A DNA stretch of 32,298 nt from Saccoglossus kowalevskii (lineage: Eukaryota > Hemichordata > Enteropneusta > Harrimaniidae): NCBI RefSeq assembly GCF_000003605.2, contig NW_003130357.1, positions 93,301 through 125,598 on the forward strand. Reading direction: 5' to 3'. Made by a program: the position numbers and the translations under genes. Below, piece after piece: positions 1-10,763 of the stretch (its first letter is position 1; the number at the start of each line of letters is the position of its first letter). Below the pieces are notes generated by a model. That model was not told where the DNA came from. It saw only the letters and a list, made by a program, of their open reading frames with translations, and did no database searches.

Positions 1-1150
1 GGCCATTTTGGGATCGGACTTTACATCCGAGAAAAGTCCGAGTAGGAGGGTTTTATCCTATATATTCAATGACCTTTAAAATAGGCGCAAGGTACACGCA
101 GTTCGGTATGTGTTTTGTCACGCATCGGTTATAAATCATGTTCAATGCAAATTAAACTGAATATAGCGTATTTATGTCACGATTCGCAATGTTTAACGTG
201 TTTGTCCGAATCTATAAGCAAAATCGGACTTGTCAATCAGCTTAGATGAGAATGCATGAACACAGACTCGGAATGACACTAGGACGCGTACTTCAGATAA
301 TACAAAAATAAACCATGTTATCTCCGTGTCTTATCAAACTGGAGTATGTATAAAGTTGGATTGTATATAATAATATGTGTCCTACTGTCATGTGCCAATT
401 GCCTATTTATGATGTAGGCCATATATTGCGGTGTTCAATCGACCAATGTAATGTAGACAGTGTGCTTGTACACCGAGAAGTTTATAAGAGTTGATGCTAC
501 GTTAGCAGAATCTGCGTCATTCTGACATATGGTTCCCATGCGGTTGCTTCGGCTTAAATGGTTGGTATATGTTATGTTTTTATCACGTGATATGCACGTA
601 GTGTCAATATATCGTTGTTGTCTTCATATTTTGTTTTATTTCTCCAAGTTACGAAAAATACTTCATTGTACTTCACTACGGTCTCCGTAACGATTACACT
701 AATTGACCTTATTACAAATGTGTGTACAACTAATTTGGAAAGCTATGGGCGTGTACTCTCTCACACACAAATACGCGACCAATTTCCCAAATGTTACTGA
801 ATATCACTGTTTCCACCTTTTAGTCCATATCTGTTCAAACTTACGAACTCTACAGTTTACTCATAATTGAATTGTGAACGCGAAGGGTGCGTGCCCACGC
901 CCTGAACATTTCACTAGACAAGTTTTGGCAAACCATTTCAAAAATACACTTTGCGATGAACTGTCCACACCATTTTTTGCTTTATAATAATGCCGACTGG
1001 CTTAAACATGAATGCCAGGCATCCCCCATTCCATACTCAATCAGCCTTACCTATAGGGCAATGAGAACGACGCGCTGTTCGTTATTGTTTAAATAACAGG
1101 GCAAGGCCGGAGATGTGCACAATAATAGTGGAGTTTATTATTTAAACAAT
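1..1150. other. No gene seen
   Basis: AT-rich DNA with short open frames that lack splice context or recognisable protein features. Nothing supported. Confidence 0.6.
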
Positions 1151-1253
1151 GATAACATTACACGCAAAGGTTCGTGGGTGGACGTTTGTTAATAAACAAT
1201 GACACGCTATGGCCACCTGACGCATGCGTAGGTAACGACTTCCCCGCTTTAAA
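1151..1253 (-). mobile_element. MITE family M2, truncated copy
   Basis: It matches the first two-thirds of M2 in reverse: AACAATGACACGCTATGGCC, then GACGCATGCGTAGG, then CCCCGCTTTAAA. The other end is missing. Confidence 0.65.
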
Positions 1254-1263
1254 CGAAGACATA

Positions 1264-1294
1264 CACCACACAAAAAACACACGCACACACACAC
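1264..1294 (+). repeat. CA-rich microsatellite
   Basis: An interrupted (CA)n run after the truncated M2 copy. Confidence 0.8.
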
Positions 1295-1815
1295 GTGAGT
1301 GTACGTAACTTTACACCTATCAAGTGACGACCCTCACTATTTTTATAATTTATATTAATATTTAATCAAATTTAAAAGTTTGCGTAGCTTAGCTTAGTAA
1401 AGGGGGGAGATTCAATTTGTATTAAAATAATTGTAATTAAACTTGAATTAAAACGCGATTATATGTTGAATTGCATTGTAATTGAGTTTAATTGAAGTTG
1501 AATTAAATAAAAGTATCCTGTTACTTAACATAGAAATTTTAGTAAAGGGGTAGGTATGGTAAAATTATTATGGTAAGACGTGTATGTATGTGCTCGTACA
1601 TTGACCTCAAGCACTGTCCTGTTATCTTTTGATAACATGACTGCATTGCACTGATACCAATCGACTTCCAAAAGCAGATAAATCATAATATGATTTGGTC
1701 TACAGTGTAGAGTATCGACCCAAATCACGTGTTTTTGTCCATATATTGCATCTGAATACTGCATGTTGATCATTGTAAGTCTATGAATCAGATGTTTTAT
1801 GTTTATTTTTAAAAC

Positions 1816-1950
1816 TTTAAAGGGCGGTAGTCGTCGCGCCGCGTTCTGTTCGATATGGGACTCATAGCGACGTATACAACGCGAGTAAACTACATTGTTT
1901 ATTTTCATGAAATTCGAACACTCGCTGCGCGACGACCACCGCGCTTTAAA
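1816..1950 (+). mobile_element. MITE family M1, full copy
   Basis: A CpG-rich 135-bp unit with inverted ends, TTTAAAGGGCGGTAGTCGTC at left and GACGACCACCGCGCTTTAAA at right. It shares its internal GTTCTGKTCGATATGGGACTCA block with 22897-23003. It abuts an M2 element, sharing the TTTAAA between them. No coding capacity. Confidence 0.75.
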
Positions 1951-2109
1951 GCGGGGGAGTCGTCACTTGCGCATGCGTCAGATGACAATGGCGTGTCATT
2001 GTTTACAAACAAGCGTCTACCCATGAATCTTTGCGTTTTTAGCGTGTGTTGTTATCGTCGCTTGGGACTCAATTCCCACGCGTGCGCAGGTGATGAATCT
2101 TCCGCTTTT
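1944..2109 (+). mobile_element. MITE family M2, full copy
   Basis: About 165 bp from TTTAAAGCGGGGGAGTCGTC to TCCGCTTTT, with a conserved core (TTGTTTACAAACAAGCGTCT, CGTCGCTTGGGACTCAATTC). It follows M1 directly. Near-palindromic TGCGCATGCGTC lies at 1969-1980. Confidence 0.8.
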
Positions 2110-2112
2110 AGG

Positions 2113-2214
2113 TATAGATGCAGGTTTGTGGCACTACTTCAATATTGACTATAGTGGCTTAACTTCACTATTGCCCTGTAGTGGCTTAAGATATAGATGC
2201 AGGTCCGTGGGCAC
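2113..2214 (+). repeat. Partial tandem duplication next to M2
   Basis: TATAGATGCAGGTTTGTGGCAC at 2113-2134 recurs as a near copy at 2192-2214, and TAGTGGCTTAA occurs twice between them (2152 and 2180). Confidence 0.65.
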
Positions 2215-3281
2215 TTAGGAGTGATATTTTTTCCTTTTTTGCTTTTTATTATCCAAACAGTCTTGGATATATACTGTTAAAATTTCGCAGCATTGTGAAT
2301 AGTGGAACATACTCAAAAGATGATTTTAAAATATAGAAAACAGGTACAAACATTCTCTCTTTTGAATGCTTAGCAAGATTTAGCAAGAATGTAATTGATC
2401 AACAAGAAACATGGTGAAAAAAAGTAATGACGGGATCTCCATATTATGCACTGCAGTTGTTTACAAAACGATAGCAGGTTTCGATTTGGAACTGTTACAG
2501 CCATTTTAATTATGAGTATTAGCAAACTTCTTACTGAGTGAATGGTTATGCAAATTATCCATTACTAGTATCTCCACTTGTGTTTTTCAGTTTACCCATG
2601 GAACTATAAACCTGGGTTTATAGTTCCATGGTTTACCCGGGAAGTTCAAATCTAAATAACTCTCGCAATTCTTGTTTATTTCAAGTGAAACTTTCACACA
2701 ACGTGTATCAGTTATTTATTAACAAATGGGCGTCCAAGCGTATATATAGTATGTTTTGTTTTCATATTACGAAGTTGTCAAGCAGGATGTGTGCCGTCAG
2801 TATTTCACACTTCGAATGTCATTTTCCGAGAATGAAAAGCTTTAAAAATAAGCCCAGATGTCCCTTTGTTCGTAGAGACGTCGTGAAAATAATGTGAAAA
2901 CTTCAAGAAAAACTGTGGGAGCTAATTAATTTTCAATCCATTCCCTGACCAACCAGAAAACACGAACGGAGATAATGCCCGTGTTATGAAAGTGACGTTG
3001 CTTAAAATCTTGAAAGACTTTCCAATGTACCTAACCTCTATTCCTAACTCGACCACTACCCTCTATCGCCCCTCAAGTTAATTGTATATGCCCCTCTTGA
3101 GGACACAATATAGTTATCTAGAGGCACATATGTAACTGAATTGGGGGCTGGAGAGTTAGGCTTAGAGTTAGGGTAAGGGGTGATGTACACTGAAAAATCT
3201 TTCCAAGTTCTCTTACTCTTGTGTTTTATTCGATACTACAGATACCGACATTATTTCTATCACGTCAGTCCCGTATTCACC
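2215..3281. other. Upstream region of gene 1
   Basis: Holds the 2596-2631 hairpin and, at 3030-3180, a C/T-rich then G/A-rich stretch with partly complementary CCTAACTC/GAGTTAGG blocks. It should contain the gene 1 promoter and 5' UTR, but no TATA box or initiator stands out. Confidence 0.5.
2596..2631. repeat. Perfect 17-bp-arm hairpin
   Basis: Arms 2596-2612 and 2615-2631 (CCATGGAACTATAAACC and its exact complement) around a TG loop. Nothing else is recognised around it. Confidence 0.9.
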
Positions 3282-3393
3282 ATGCGACAAGATATTTTAA
3301 CATGTGTTATTCTTATTTGTGTATGTGACGTCACCAAGTGCTATCATGCTGACTCACATAGGAATACAAACTCCACTTCCGATAAGACCGAAG
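3282..3393 (+). CDS. Gene 1 coding exon 1 (signal peptide, ectodomain)
   Basis: The exon runs from ATG in CACCATG context to GAAG|GTAAGT, 37 codons plus one base. It encodes a hydrophobic leader (residues 5-15), a Lys-Cys-Tyr at 19-21 and a Ser/Thr/Asn-rich stretch with one N-glycosylation sequon. The frame is open upstream to at least 3180, so a longer leader cannot be excluded. Confidence 0.75.
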
Positions 3394-4952
3394 GTAAGTC
3401 TAAAACGTGTTATGTCATAATGCAGATAAGAGCTGCGAAGCGGAAATGCTCAAACTTCGAACGGGAATATTTGAGTTTCTTAGAAATCATTGTTGGCTGT
3501 CAAGATGTAACACGTAACAAAGTTACGTCATCATGACGTATTTGTACGATGTTAGATTACGTGTAAGCGTATTTATATTTTCTTATAAGATTCATGACAG
3601 CATGCACATTCCTTATGTAACCGATGGCGACTGATGAATATGAACAATCGGTAATGATGTCTCTTGAAATTATTCCACTATGGAATAGAGGCGTAATTTA
3701 GACTTTAGTAAAAAAAAAAATGCAATACAATTAAGCATAATATTATATAGTTCTTTACAATACAACTCAGCAAAACAATACAATATATTTGCAGAACATT
3801 TATTCAAGTCAATCAAGTCAGACGCCGACATAACACGTACCCTTACGCTTCTGTCATTCAAAATATTCATTCTAATAATCTTCGTGGCATCTTGTGTTTC
3901 TGCTGTGCACTGTTATATTGCGAAACGACAGAGACGAGATTGTAAGTATATCGCAGTTTATTTCATTGGTTTTATGAGATAGCAAGGAGGAGGACAATTT
4001 CCTTTTCAATTGCTCTTATAAATACAATCTTGCATCGAAAAAAAGTCCCTGCATTCGGTTGACTTGTTTGACATACGCCCTCTAGTGACAATTTGTGGTG
4101 AATGTGAGACAATAGTTGTTTCCGAAACATTGTACGTGATTGGATAAAATTTACGCTTGTATTGTAATCTGTCGATTCATATCTAACCAACTAAGGTTAG
4201 GCTATTATTAGAAGACGTATGTTATGTACAGTTGTTTCATTCTGATTTTGATAATATTTGTGAATTCTCCCAAATAGTGTATATCAAGTGATATCACCTG
4301 AAACCCCTATAATCAAAATGGTTTGGCCGTAACTGCAAATGCAACATGGAACCCTTGAGTAATTGTTTTTATTCAATGTAGGAGTCACTAGATATATTAT
4401 GAATTGCCTTCTTATCGCTAATATACATACATGTATTTAGAAACTGATTGTATTATAGATTGAACTAAAATCCATAATTATCTTATTGATCACTGACAGT
4501 GTATCTCCAAACAAAAAATAATCATAGTTTACAAGGTACATGTACATGTAGTAAATATTATGCCAATAACACGTGGTATTATTATTTTACTTGAATATGA
4601 TGTCGCAGTGAGAAGTGATCCTGATAACATAGAGGGCGTTGAAGAACACGAGCTAACGCTATTTATCATTCGAAATGGACAAATAGAAGAAAGGAGAGTA
4701 CACAATTTTCGTGGGACGTCAACACGTGCCGATAGTGGGCGCAATTCAATACATGCCCAGTTCACAACAACCGACATTGCTTCAGCGCCAATCGGGTTAC
4801 CTATATCCCCGCCATCGTATACTCCACCGAGGAAATATGACAATGTCCCACCTCCTCCTCTGTATGAAGTCGCCGTTGCCGATGGTAGAAGCACGGATGA
4901 ATTAAAACCAGAATCTCCTCCAACTTACATAGCGGAAGATTGGGAGGGATGA
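3282..4952 (+). CDS. Gene 1: small type I membrane protein with three PPxY motifs (3 exons, 200 aa)
   Basis: The coding exons are 3282-3393, 3795-3941 and 4609-4952; both introns are phase 1, with GTAAGT donors and CAG acceptors. The joined frame is open for 200 codons and ends in TGA. Residues 1 to about 20 look like a signal peptide (core ILTCVILICVC). The ectodomain is about 40 residues with one NST sequon at N30. Residues 61-80 form a hydrophobic helix followed by the basic stop-transfer KRQRR (81-85). The cytoplasmic tail (87-200) has PPSY (154-157), PPLY (169-172) and PPTY (190-193). PPxY is the established ligand of WW domains, notably of Nedd4-family E3 ligases, so a role as a membrane adaptor for ubiquitin sorting is inferred. 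The layout recalls Commissureless, PRRG, WBP1/VOPP1 and Shisa-type proteins, but I see no diagnostic Cys pattern of any of these. The start at 3282 was chosen for CACCATG context and the signal peptide; an in-frame ATG at 3183 also exists. Confidence 0.8.
3795..3941 (+). CDS. Gene 1 coding exon 2 (transmembrane segment)
   Basis: The acceptor is ATATATTTGCAG and the donor is GATT|GTAAGT. The exon supplies residues 38-86, including the only transmembrane helix (IFILIIFVASCVSAVHCYIA) and KRQRR directly after it. By the positive-inside rule this places the C-terminus in the cytoplasm. Entry and exit phases match exons 1 and 3. Confidence 0.8.
4609..4952 (+). CDS. Gene 1 coding exon 3 (cytoplasmic PPxY tail)
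   Basis: The acceptor is GATGTCGCAG; the first two bases complete a Leu codon begun in exon 2. It encodes an acidic/Ile-rich segment (about residues 88-120), a Ser/Thr-rich linker, then a Pro/Tyr-rich C-terminus with three PPxY motifs and the ending EDWEG. The frame is open farther back, so an acceptor ending at 4499 is an alternative, but it also predicts coding sequence lacking any recognisable feature. Confidence 0.8.
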
Positions 4953-5248
4953 AAGAAGAGGACTCTGTCAACGGAGATGTTTTTCGATGTTGCTGATCTA
5001 AGATAAGTTTGTTGGTTTAACAAGTATGTGTACTAATGTCTAGTACTACATGGATTATTTTTCCACCCTGGGATTTTTTTTGAGATTATAAACTTAAACG
5101 AGTTATTTACAAAATATATCTGACACCGTTCGATATACAGTCTTTTCATTGGAATACATGTAATCGTGAATGACGCTTGGTATTTATGAGATAAATTATT
5201 TATATGGCGTTTTATTGTAATCGCGATTTGTGATTTGGTAAAAACATA

Positions 5249-5254
5249 AATAAA
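5249..5254 (+). promoter_or_regulatory. Candidate poly(A) signal of gene 1
   Basis: AATAAA lies 297 bases after the gene 1 stop codon; it is the first good signal downstream and would give a 3' UTR of about 320 nt. I infer this from position only. Confidence 0.45.
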
Positions 5255-5630
5255 ATTGTATGCCACGTATGGTCACGATTTAGTCCTTGTTTGTTCTTGC
5301 GATAAAATTGTCATTTTAATACGCGTACGCCGTTTCCTTTGCTCAACTTATAAATAACGGGACACCCGTTTCCATCTGAATCTAACACTGAGAATCGATT
5401 TAATTATTCCCAAGGCTGGTGGGTAGTATTCTACACTTTCCAAACATTTTTTAAAGAATTTAATTGTTAAGTTGTTTTCACTAAATGCCTTCCTAACCAC
5501 TATTTTTACTGGTTGGTACGTTATACATGTACATGTATTTTGAGCAATCTGGTGTTCTCTCGTAAGTTAGTGTCATTGTTATTCAGTTTATTCACTTACA
5601 TATAACGTAGTATCACCGTGACTGAGCGCA

Positions 5631-5845
5631 GTGGCGGCGGCACGCCCCCCCCCCAATCAAGCTGAAACCCTTTATGTCTACGAAATTTGTCCCTCAAAAT
5701 GAAGGAAATAGCGTTTAAGAGGATTTAGATTTCAAAATTTTCAAGGGGAGCATGCCCCTGGACACCCCCCCCCCCCAGTAAGGTCGCGCCTTCGGCCCGA
5801 GGGATGGTGAGCAGACCCCTCCCCCGTAAAATTTCGTGCCGCCAC
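5631..5845. mobile_element. Short element with inverted GGCGGCACG ends and C-tracts
   Basis: GTGGCGGCGGCACG at 5631-5644 is answered by CGTGCCGCCAC at 5835-5845. Inside are two C-runs (9-13 C) and CCCCTGGACACC. This resembles non-autonomous DNA elements common in invertebrates. No ORF. Confidence 0.5.
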
Positions 5846-6002
5846 TTCCGGAGAGTCATGGGCTTTTGCATCACCTTATGTGACTTATCATTTCATTCGG
5901 GTAGTATATAGATTTTTGTTAGTCGGCAGAACAATTATTGTGGCACGTTTCGAGGATAATAACTTGAAGTATGGCAACCATTTGAAGCTCAATTTTGGAT
6001 TG

Positions 6003-6735
6003 TATTTCTGTACAGAGCCTCAGCCCATCGCACAAAATGTAATGGATAGAAAAGAGCATAACACGTTTTAAAAACAATACAACATCCATGTAAACATATG
6101 GTACTAGGTTAAGCTGGATTCATATTCATCTCGTCGCCTGAAAACGTTTAAAAGATACAGAGCTAGTTGATATATCGTGTGGCAGTTTGTGTAGCGACGA
6201 AGTAAGCCCAGACTGTCAGTATTTGCATAATTGCATAGTGTTATTGACAAAAGATCAGCCTTTAGATCATTATAAAATGGACATATAAAACAAAGTGAAT
6301 TTCATTTTCTACCATGCTAAATTCAAACGTATCACTGCAAAAACTAAAAATTTATAGATCTGTATTTTTGTGTATCTGCCTAATTCAACATTATGTTTAT
6401 GGCCAAAACAACGAAAACTCGTCAGTATATATTTTAGTCTATAATTGCTTGCCAATGAATCTCCCAGGTAATAATACTACTTTGATTTTTCCGAAAGTAC
6501 ACACAGCCTGGATGATTGTGAAATTGAGGCATGCCATTCTTGCTGACAACATTTTTTTTATTCTTTGAGTAAATATCTCTAAGAAATGTGCGGTATCTCC
6601 AACTTGTTTTTCAAACCAGACAATGCCAAAACACATTTGAACAGGAGATTTTTATGTGGGTTTCTCAAGTAAGTCTGCCAGTCTTGTCTAATCGTTTAAG
6701 CATTATATAACATGTTTTTGGGTTCCAGCTATTTT
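6003..6735 (+). repeat. Repeat X, copy A (uninterrupted)
   Basis: About 730 bp matching 17429-18730 in inverted orientation, starting at TATTTCTGTACAG and running at least to AACATGTTTTTGGG. It includes an 84-codon open frame at 6314-6568 with a signal-peptide-like start (VFLCICLIQHYVYG) then SSVYILVYNCLP. Copy A carries about 70 bp near 6530-6600 that copy B lacks, and two extra bases that shift the frame (CACACAGCC against CACAGCC). It could be a dispersed transposon or a duplicated gene fragment; I do not recognise the protein. Confidence 0.7.
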
Positions 6736-8249
6736 TTACTTCAAGTAATTTTAACCAATATGAGATACAACGCCACAGCATAATGGCAGCCTTCCACATT
6801 CGTCATACATTGTTTGTACAACTATTAGCGCTAAGTAGATATCTGCAAAATGTTGTCTGTACCCTCTCGATTTCCGAATTTTCGTACCCCCATATCGCTA
6901 CCATAAGAAATAGTTGGCACAATGATTGCATCAGACAAATTAAATGCACTAACCAATGGCATACTACCAAGTTTCTTACAGTATGTAAATTTGTTGGTTC
7001 ACTGTAAATCTGTTTTTAGAGGGCGGTAAAGTAATATGCATATAGTGGCAGTTTAGCAGCGGTCTCAATAGACTTCAATGACTACATCTCCTTTTTATGA
7101 ACCCACTAAAATATAGTAAATTTTCTAAGACATAAAAAAACGTGTAAAAATATGTTTGAAAAATATGATTCATCGCATAGTTTCAGTGCTGAAGCAACAC
7201 TGTGGGGTGAATTGTTGGCTGCAAGGAGCTCTTCGATCTATACAACTCGTGATAAATCTTCGGCATTTTTAAATGATATGTCCAACCCGTAGCTGTACAC
7301 TATTGTCCAATAACACAGGCTACACGTACTAATACAAGAAGTTAACTACATTTGGCTGATACACTTGGAACAAAGCAGTATATATGCCATCATTAACTTG
7401 AAGAATACAACCAAACCAGGAAAGTACAGTGTCGTGTTGTCGTGTCAATCCCGTTCGACCCCCACACTTTACTAACTGAGCGATCACTAGCACAAGACAA
7501 ACGACCCTATTCAGGACCACCACATCATTCAGAGAGTGACTACAATTACATTATTGTTTCAATGTTGTTTTAATATTTAACATCAGCTGCTTGAACGCGA
7601 TCTTCATTACACTGAATAAAAGCTTGCCCATTTATAACAACTTTTTTTTATTTGCTGCTGTTGAGCTGAGACGGCGTAACTTTACGATTAACATTTAAAG
7701 CTCGTTTCCACCAAAATGCTGATTACTATGCAATTTTGGCTGAGTCTGATAGTTACCTCACCGAATCAAGTGATTTAAACGATTATAATTATTTTAATTA
7801 ATACTGTTTGTTTTATTATGTTCTAATCTACGATCATAAATCTATTCACTTCCAAAATTTAGGGGGTTCGACCGACCCCCCCCCCCCCCAAAAAAAAAAA
7901 AAAACTACGGGCCTGAATATGTTAGTATTGCTAGTATTTCTTCCATGGTCTAACTTATCGTGGAAGACATCATGCAACAATAGGATTACGTAACACATTA
8001 GTAACAGCCAATTTAATATCGTATGTATAAAGGCCAAATTTTTTTTCAATTAATTGAATCTTTCCGGGAAATTATGGAAAGTATGAATTCAAAGCGAGAC
8101 CTTACATAAAGCCCGCAGTCTTACCCAGAAAAACGATGTACTCATTCTGCCGTGAGGAAATCTATTAAAAAAATACGCATTATAAGCATCAATGGTTGGT
8201 ATTTGGTGATGGTTGGTTCTGACTTGAACTATATTGTTACTAGCTTTAA
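6736..8249. other. No gene seen; C/A tract at 7875-7905
   Basis: AT-rich DNA. A GGGTTCGACCGA, C-run, A-run, CTACGGGCCTGA block at 7862-7915 resembles CGAACCCCC...CTACGGGTCTGA at 19168-19202 and may be the end of a dispersed repeat. Confidence 0.5.
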
Positions 8250-8404
8250 TTAAAGCGGGAGGATCGTCACCTGCGCACACGCGGGAATTGAGTCCCAAGC
8301 GACGATAACACACGCTCATGGCTCATGGATAGACGCTTGTCTGTAAACAATGATACGCTATGGCCACCCGACGCATGCGCAGGGGACGACTCCCCCGCTT
8401 TTAA
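8250..8404 (-). mobile_element. MITE family M2, full copy
   Basis: Inverted relative to 1944-2109, with ends TTAAAGCGGGAGGATCGTCA and GACGACTCCCCCGCTTTTAA. The whole core is present. Confidence 0.8.
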
Positions 8405-10377
8405 GAAGAAGTCTTTGCTAATGTTTTCAGATGCACAAATGAAGGAAAATACAATTCACATTTGTTTTATATCACTTTTCATTCTCTAAATATCAAATTT
8501 GTATTTTTTTTATATTTATACAATTGATTGATAATAGTAGTTTATACAGAGTAGTCGTTGGCTGCAACATACATACTAGTATTAGGAAAAAGGAGTTATT
8601 CTGTTTTAAATAACCAAAATGTTTTTATTTATTTCATTTTTTAACTTTTATGTCTTTGCAATGTTGTGTTGTTGAACTGTTATTAAATTTGCATTAATTC
8701 GTGTCAGTATTTCTTAAGTTATGGATAAAATTCTTTTTGCAACACAGGTTGTGAAGTCATTTTCTTACCCATGACTCCTTGAAGGAAAATCAAAATGGTG
8801 GACAACGTATACGAATATATAGTTTATTTGTTTATTGACAAAACACTGACTTTGGAAAAGTACAGTAGTAAGGTCACTAAAAACTACAAGATAATAATAA
8901 AAAAAAAGATTAACAATACAAGATAACAAGTGGACAAAAAGTGAACATAAAAAGTAGAACGAAAAGTTATATAGAAAAGGCGTGAATTGCATTTTCTTAC
9001 ATTTGAGGAGCTCTTTCACCTGTGATTATCACACTGTAAAACTTGACTTTAACAGCTCAGTCAGTCCCCTGGTATTACAGTAAAGGCTAAGAATTATGTA
9101 CTTGACAGCAACTCGGGATTGTCGCTCGACCATTTAGTCCTAACAACTTACCCTGGCTTTTTATTGTGTTACATACTTTACATTACAAGAGTAGTCATAT
9201 TTTACATCTATTTTGGCAATTTCATTGCATTGAAAATGCTGAAGTAAAATTGGATAATTTTTTTAGAAAAAAAATTTAATACATTCAACAACTTACAGTA
9301 GTAGATGGTGGTGCATTTGGTCCGAGGTTCTGTAATGCTGCTCTCTGTTATTCTCAAGTTCTCATTCTAAAAAGTGTACAATACCACATAGGTTTAAGTC
9401 GCAAATACTCCTCCAAAAATGGACCTTCTTGTGCTGGTCTCCTAAAAAATGTGCTGGTCACTTGTAAAAAATACAGTGTAATCTTATATATTTAATCCAT
9501 TTTTTAAGGTTACTTTATTGAAGTCAAATTGAAGATATGTCATGTTGGAATACTTTCACTAATATAGGTTCAATGTTATCCAGATACCAAAAATAAACAA
9601 AAATTCCTGCCAACAGATAGAGTGCTAAATGTCATGGTGAATAGTCAGAATTGATATGTTTACACTGGTTACTATGGTGATATTATTTCTATCTAAAAAA
9701 ACTCGGTTACATGGGATAACAAAAATATTTTTTAGATACAAATTGAAATCCTAATATTATCAAAACATTAACATGCTAAGTAATAAAAACTTTGAATTCA
9801 GATCAAACTGCCTTAAATACCCTGTATAGTTTTCCCAGCATGTTTTCCCAAGATAACCAAAAATGTGATGTTTGTTTAAAAAATTTGGCAAATATTTAAT
9901 TGGTACATACCACTAAATTTTTTATATAGCAATAATACAAACACACTTCAAACTAATTTCACAACAATTATTGCATCTTCAAACTAAAATATTATTACCT
10001 TTATTAACCTAGTGGAAATGTTAATAAGTCAACAATCTTATGTATAATATAAATATGCAAATCATACCTTTTCAATTCCAGAAAATATTAAATATTTTCA
10101 ATTAATATAGAAATAATGTACAACCCTTAATAACCTACCAAAACCTCTTTTGATTAATGTATATTAATTAATGTGTATTATAATATATATATATATCATT
10201 GTACAAGCACATTTAATACATTAAGTAAATTATTCGGTCAAATTACAATATAGATATAGGTCATATATATAATATATTGTTATTCACTGAATTGGCATCA
10301 TTCATAATAAATGGACTTCACTTGTGTTTATGCATTATCAAAACAGGCTTACAATAAATTAGTCAGCTAATTAATCT
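8405..10377. other. AT-rich intergenic DNA between converging genes 1 and 2
   Basis: Very AT-rich, with no splice-supported exon on either strand. It may include long 3' UTR of gene 2 if the nearer poly(A) signals are not used (another minus-strand AATAAA is near 8830). Confidence 0.5.
10180..10196 (+). repeat. TA microsatellite
   Basis: (TA)n run of about eight units past the gene 2 3' end. Confidence 0.8.
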
Positions 10378-10417
10378 TTTATTTACCAGTATACTTTTAA
10401 ATAGACTTTTTTTTATT
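10378..10417 (-). promoter_or_regulatory. Candidate poly(A) signals of gene 2
   Basis: TTTATT on the + strand (AATAAA on -) occurs at 10412-10417 and 10378-10383, about 310-350 bases past the gene 2 stop. These are the nearest candidates; the AT-rich background makes each one weak. Confidence 0.3.
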
Positions 10418-10725
10418 TCCAGTAAGTAATCAGAAATAAGATATGATAAACCATATAATTGTTAAAACCTTAGAAATAGTTCTGGTGCTAAAAGCATTAT
10501 ATGAAACCACAGGAAAATTTCCATAAATGTTCATTAACCTATGCGGATAAAAATATAACATGTTCAATTACTTATCCTGATGATGGCTATGAAAATGTCT
10601 AAAAAAAAGTTAAATGATGTCACATAGTAAAATTTGTCAGCCCATATTGCTCTAGTCTGTCTTCAGCGTTGTATATTGTAAATTACACTCCATGCTTAAG
10701 TGTTGATGCTTAGATTACATTATAT

Positions 10726-10763
10726 CTAATTCGGATAAGGGTATTTGGTCTCAGCTGGGTATC
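10726..10763 (-). CDS. Gene 2 terminal coding exon
   Basis: The acceptor is a T-tract followed by AG (CTATTTTTTTTAG). It completes a Gly codon and encodes YPAETKYPYPN, then TAG. Composition (Tyr-Pro repeats) continues that of exons 4-5, which supports the join. Confidence 0.78.

Noticed and set aside
1525-1908. 127-codon minus-strand frame
   Set aside because: Partly runs through the M1 MITE and has no recognisable domain.
3030-3180. Possible inverted repeat or telomere-like TTAGGG stretch
   Set aside because: Complementary blocks are short and interrupted, and TTAGGG occurs only once, so it is not telomeric.
4529-4894. 121-codon minus-strand frame
   Set aside because: Antisense of gene 1 exon 3; no independent splice or protein features.
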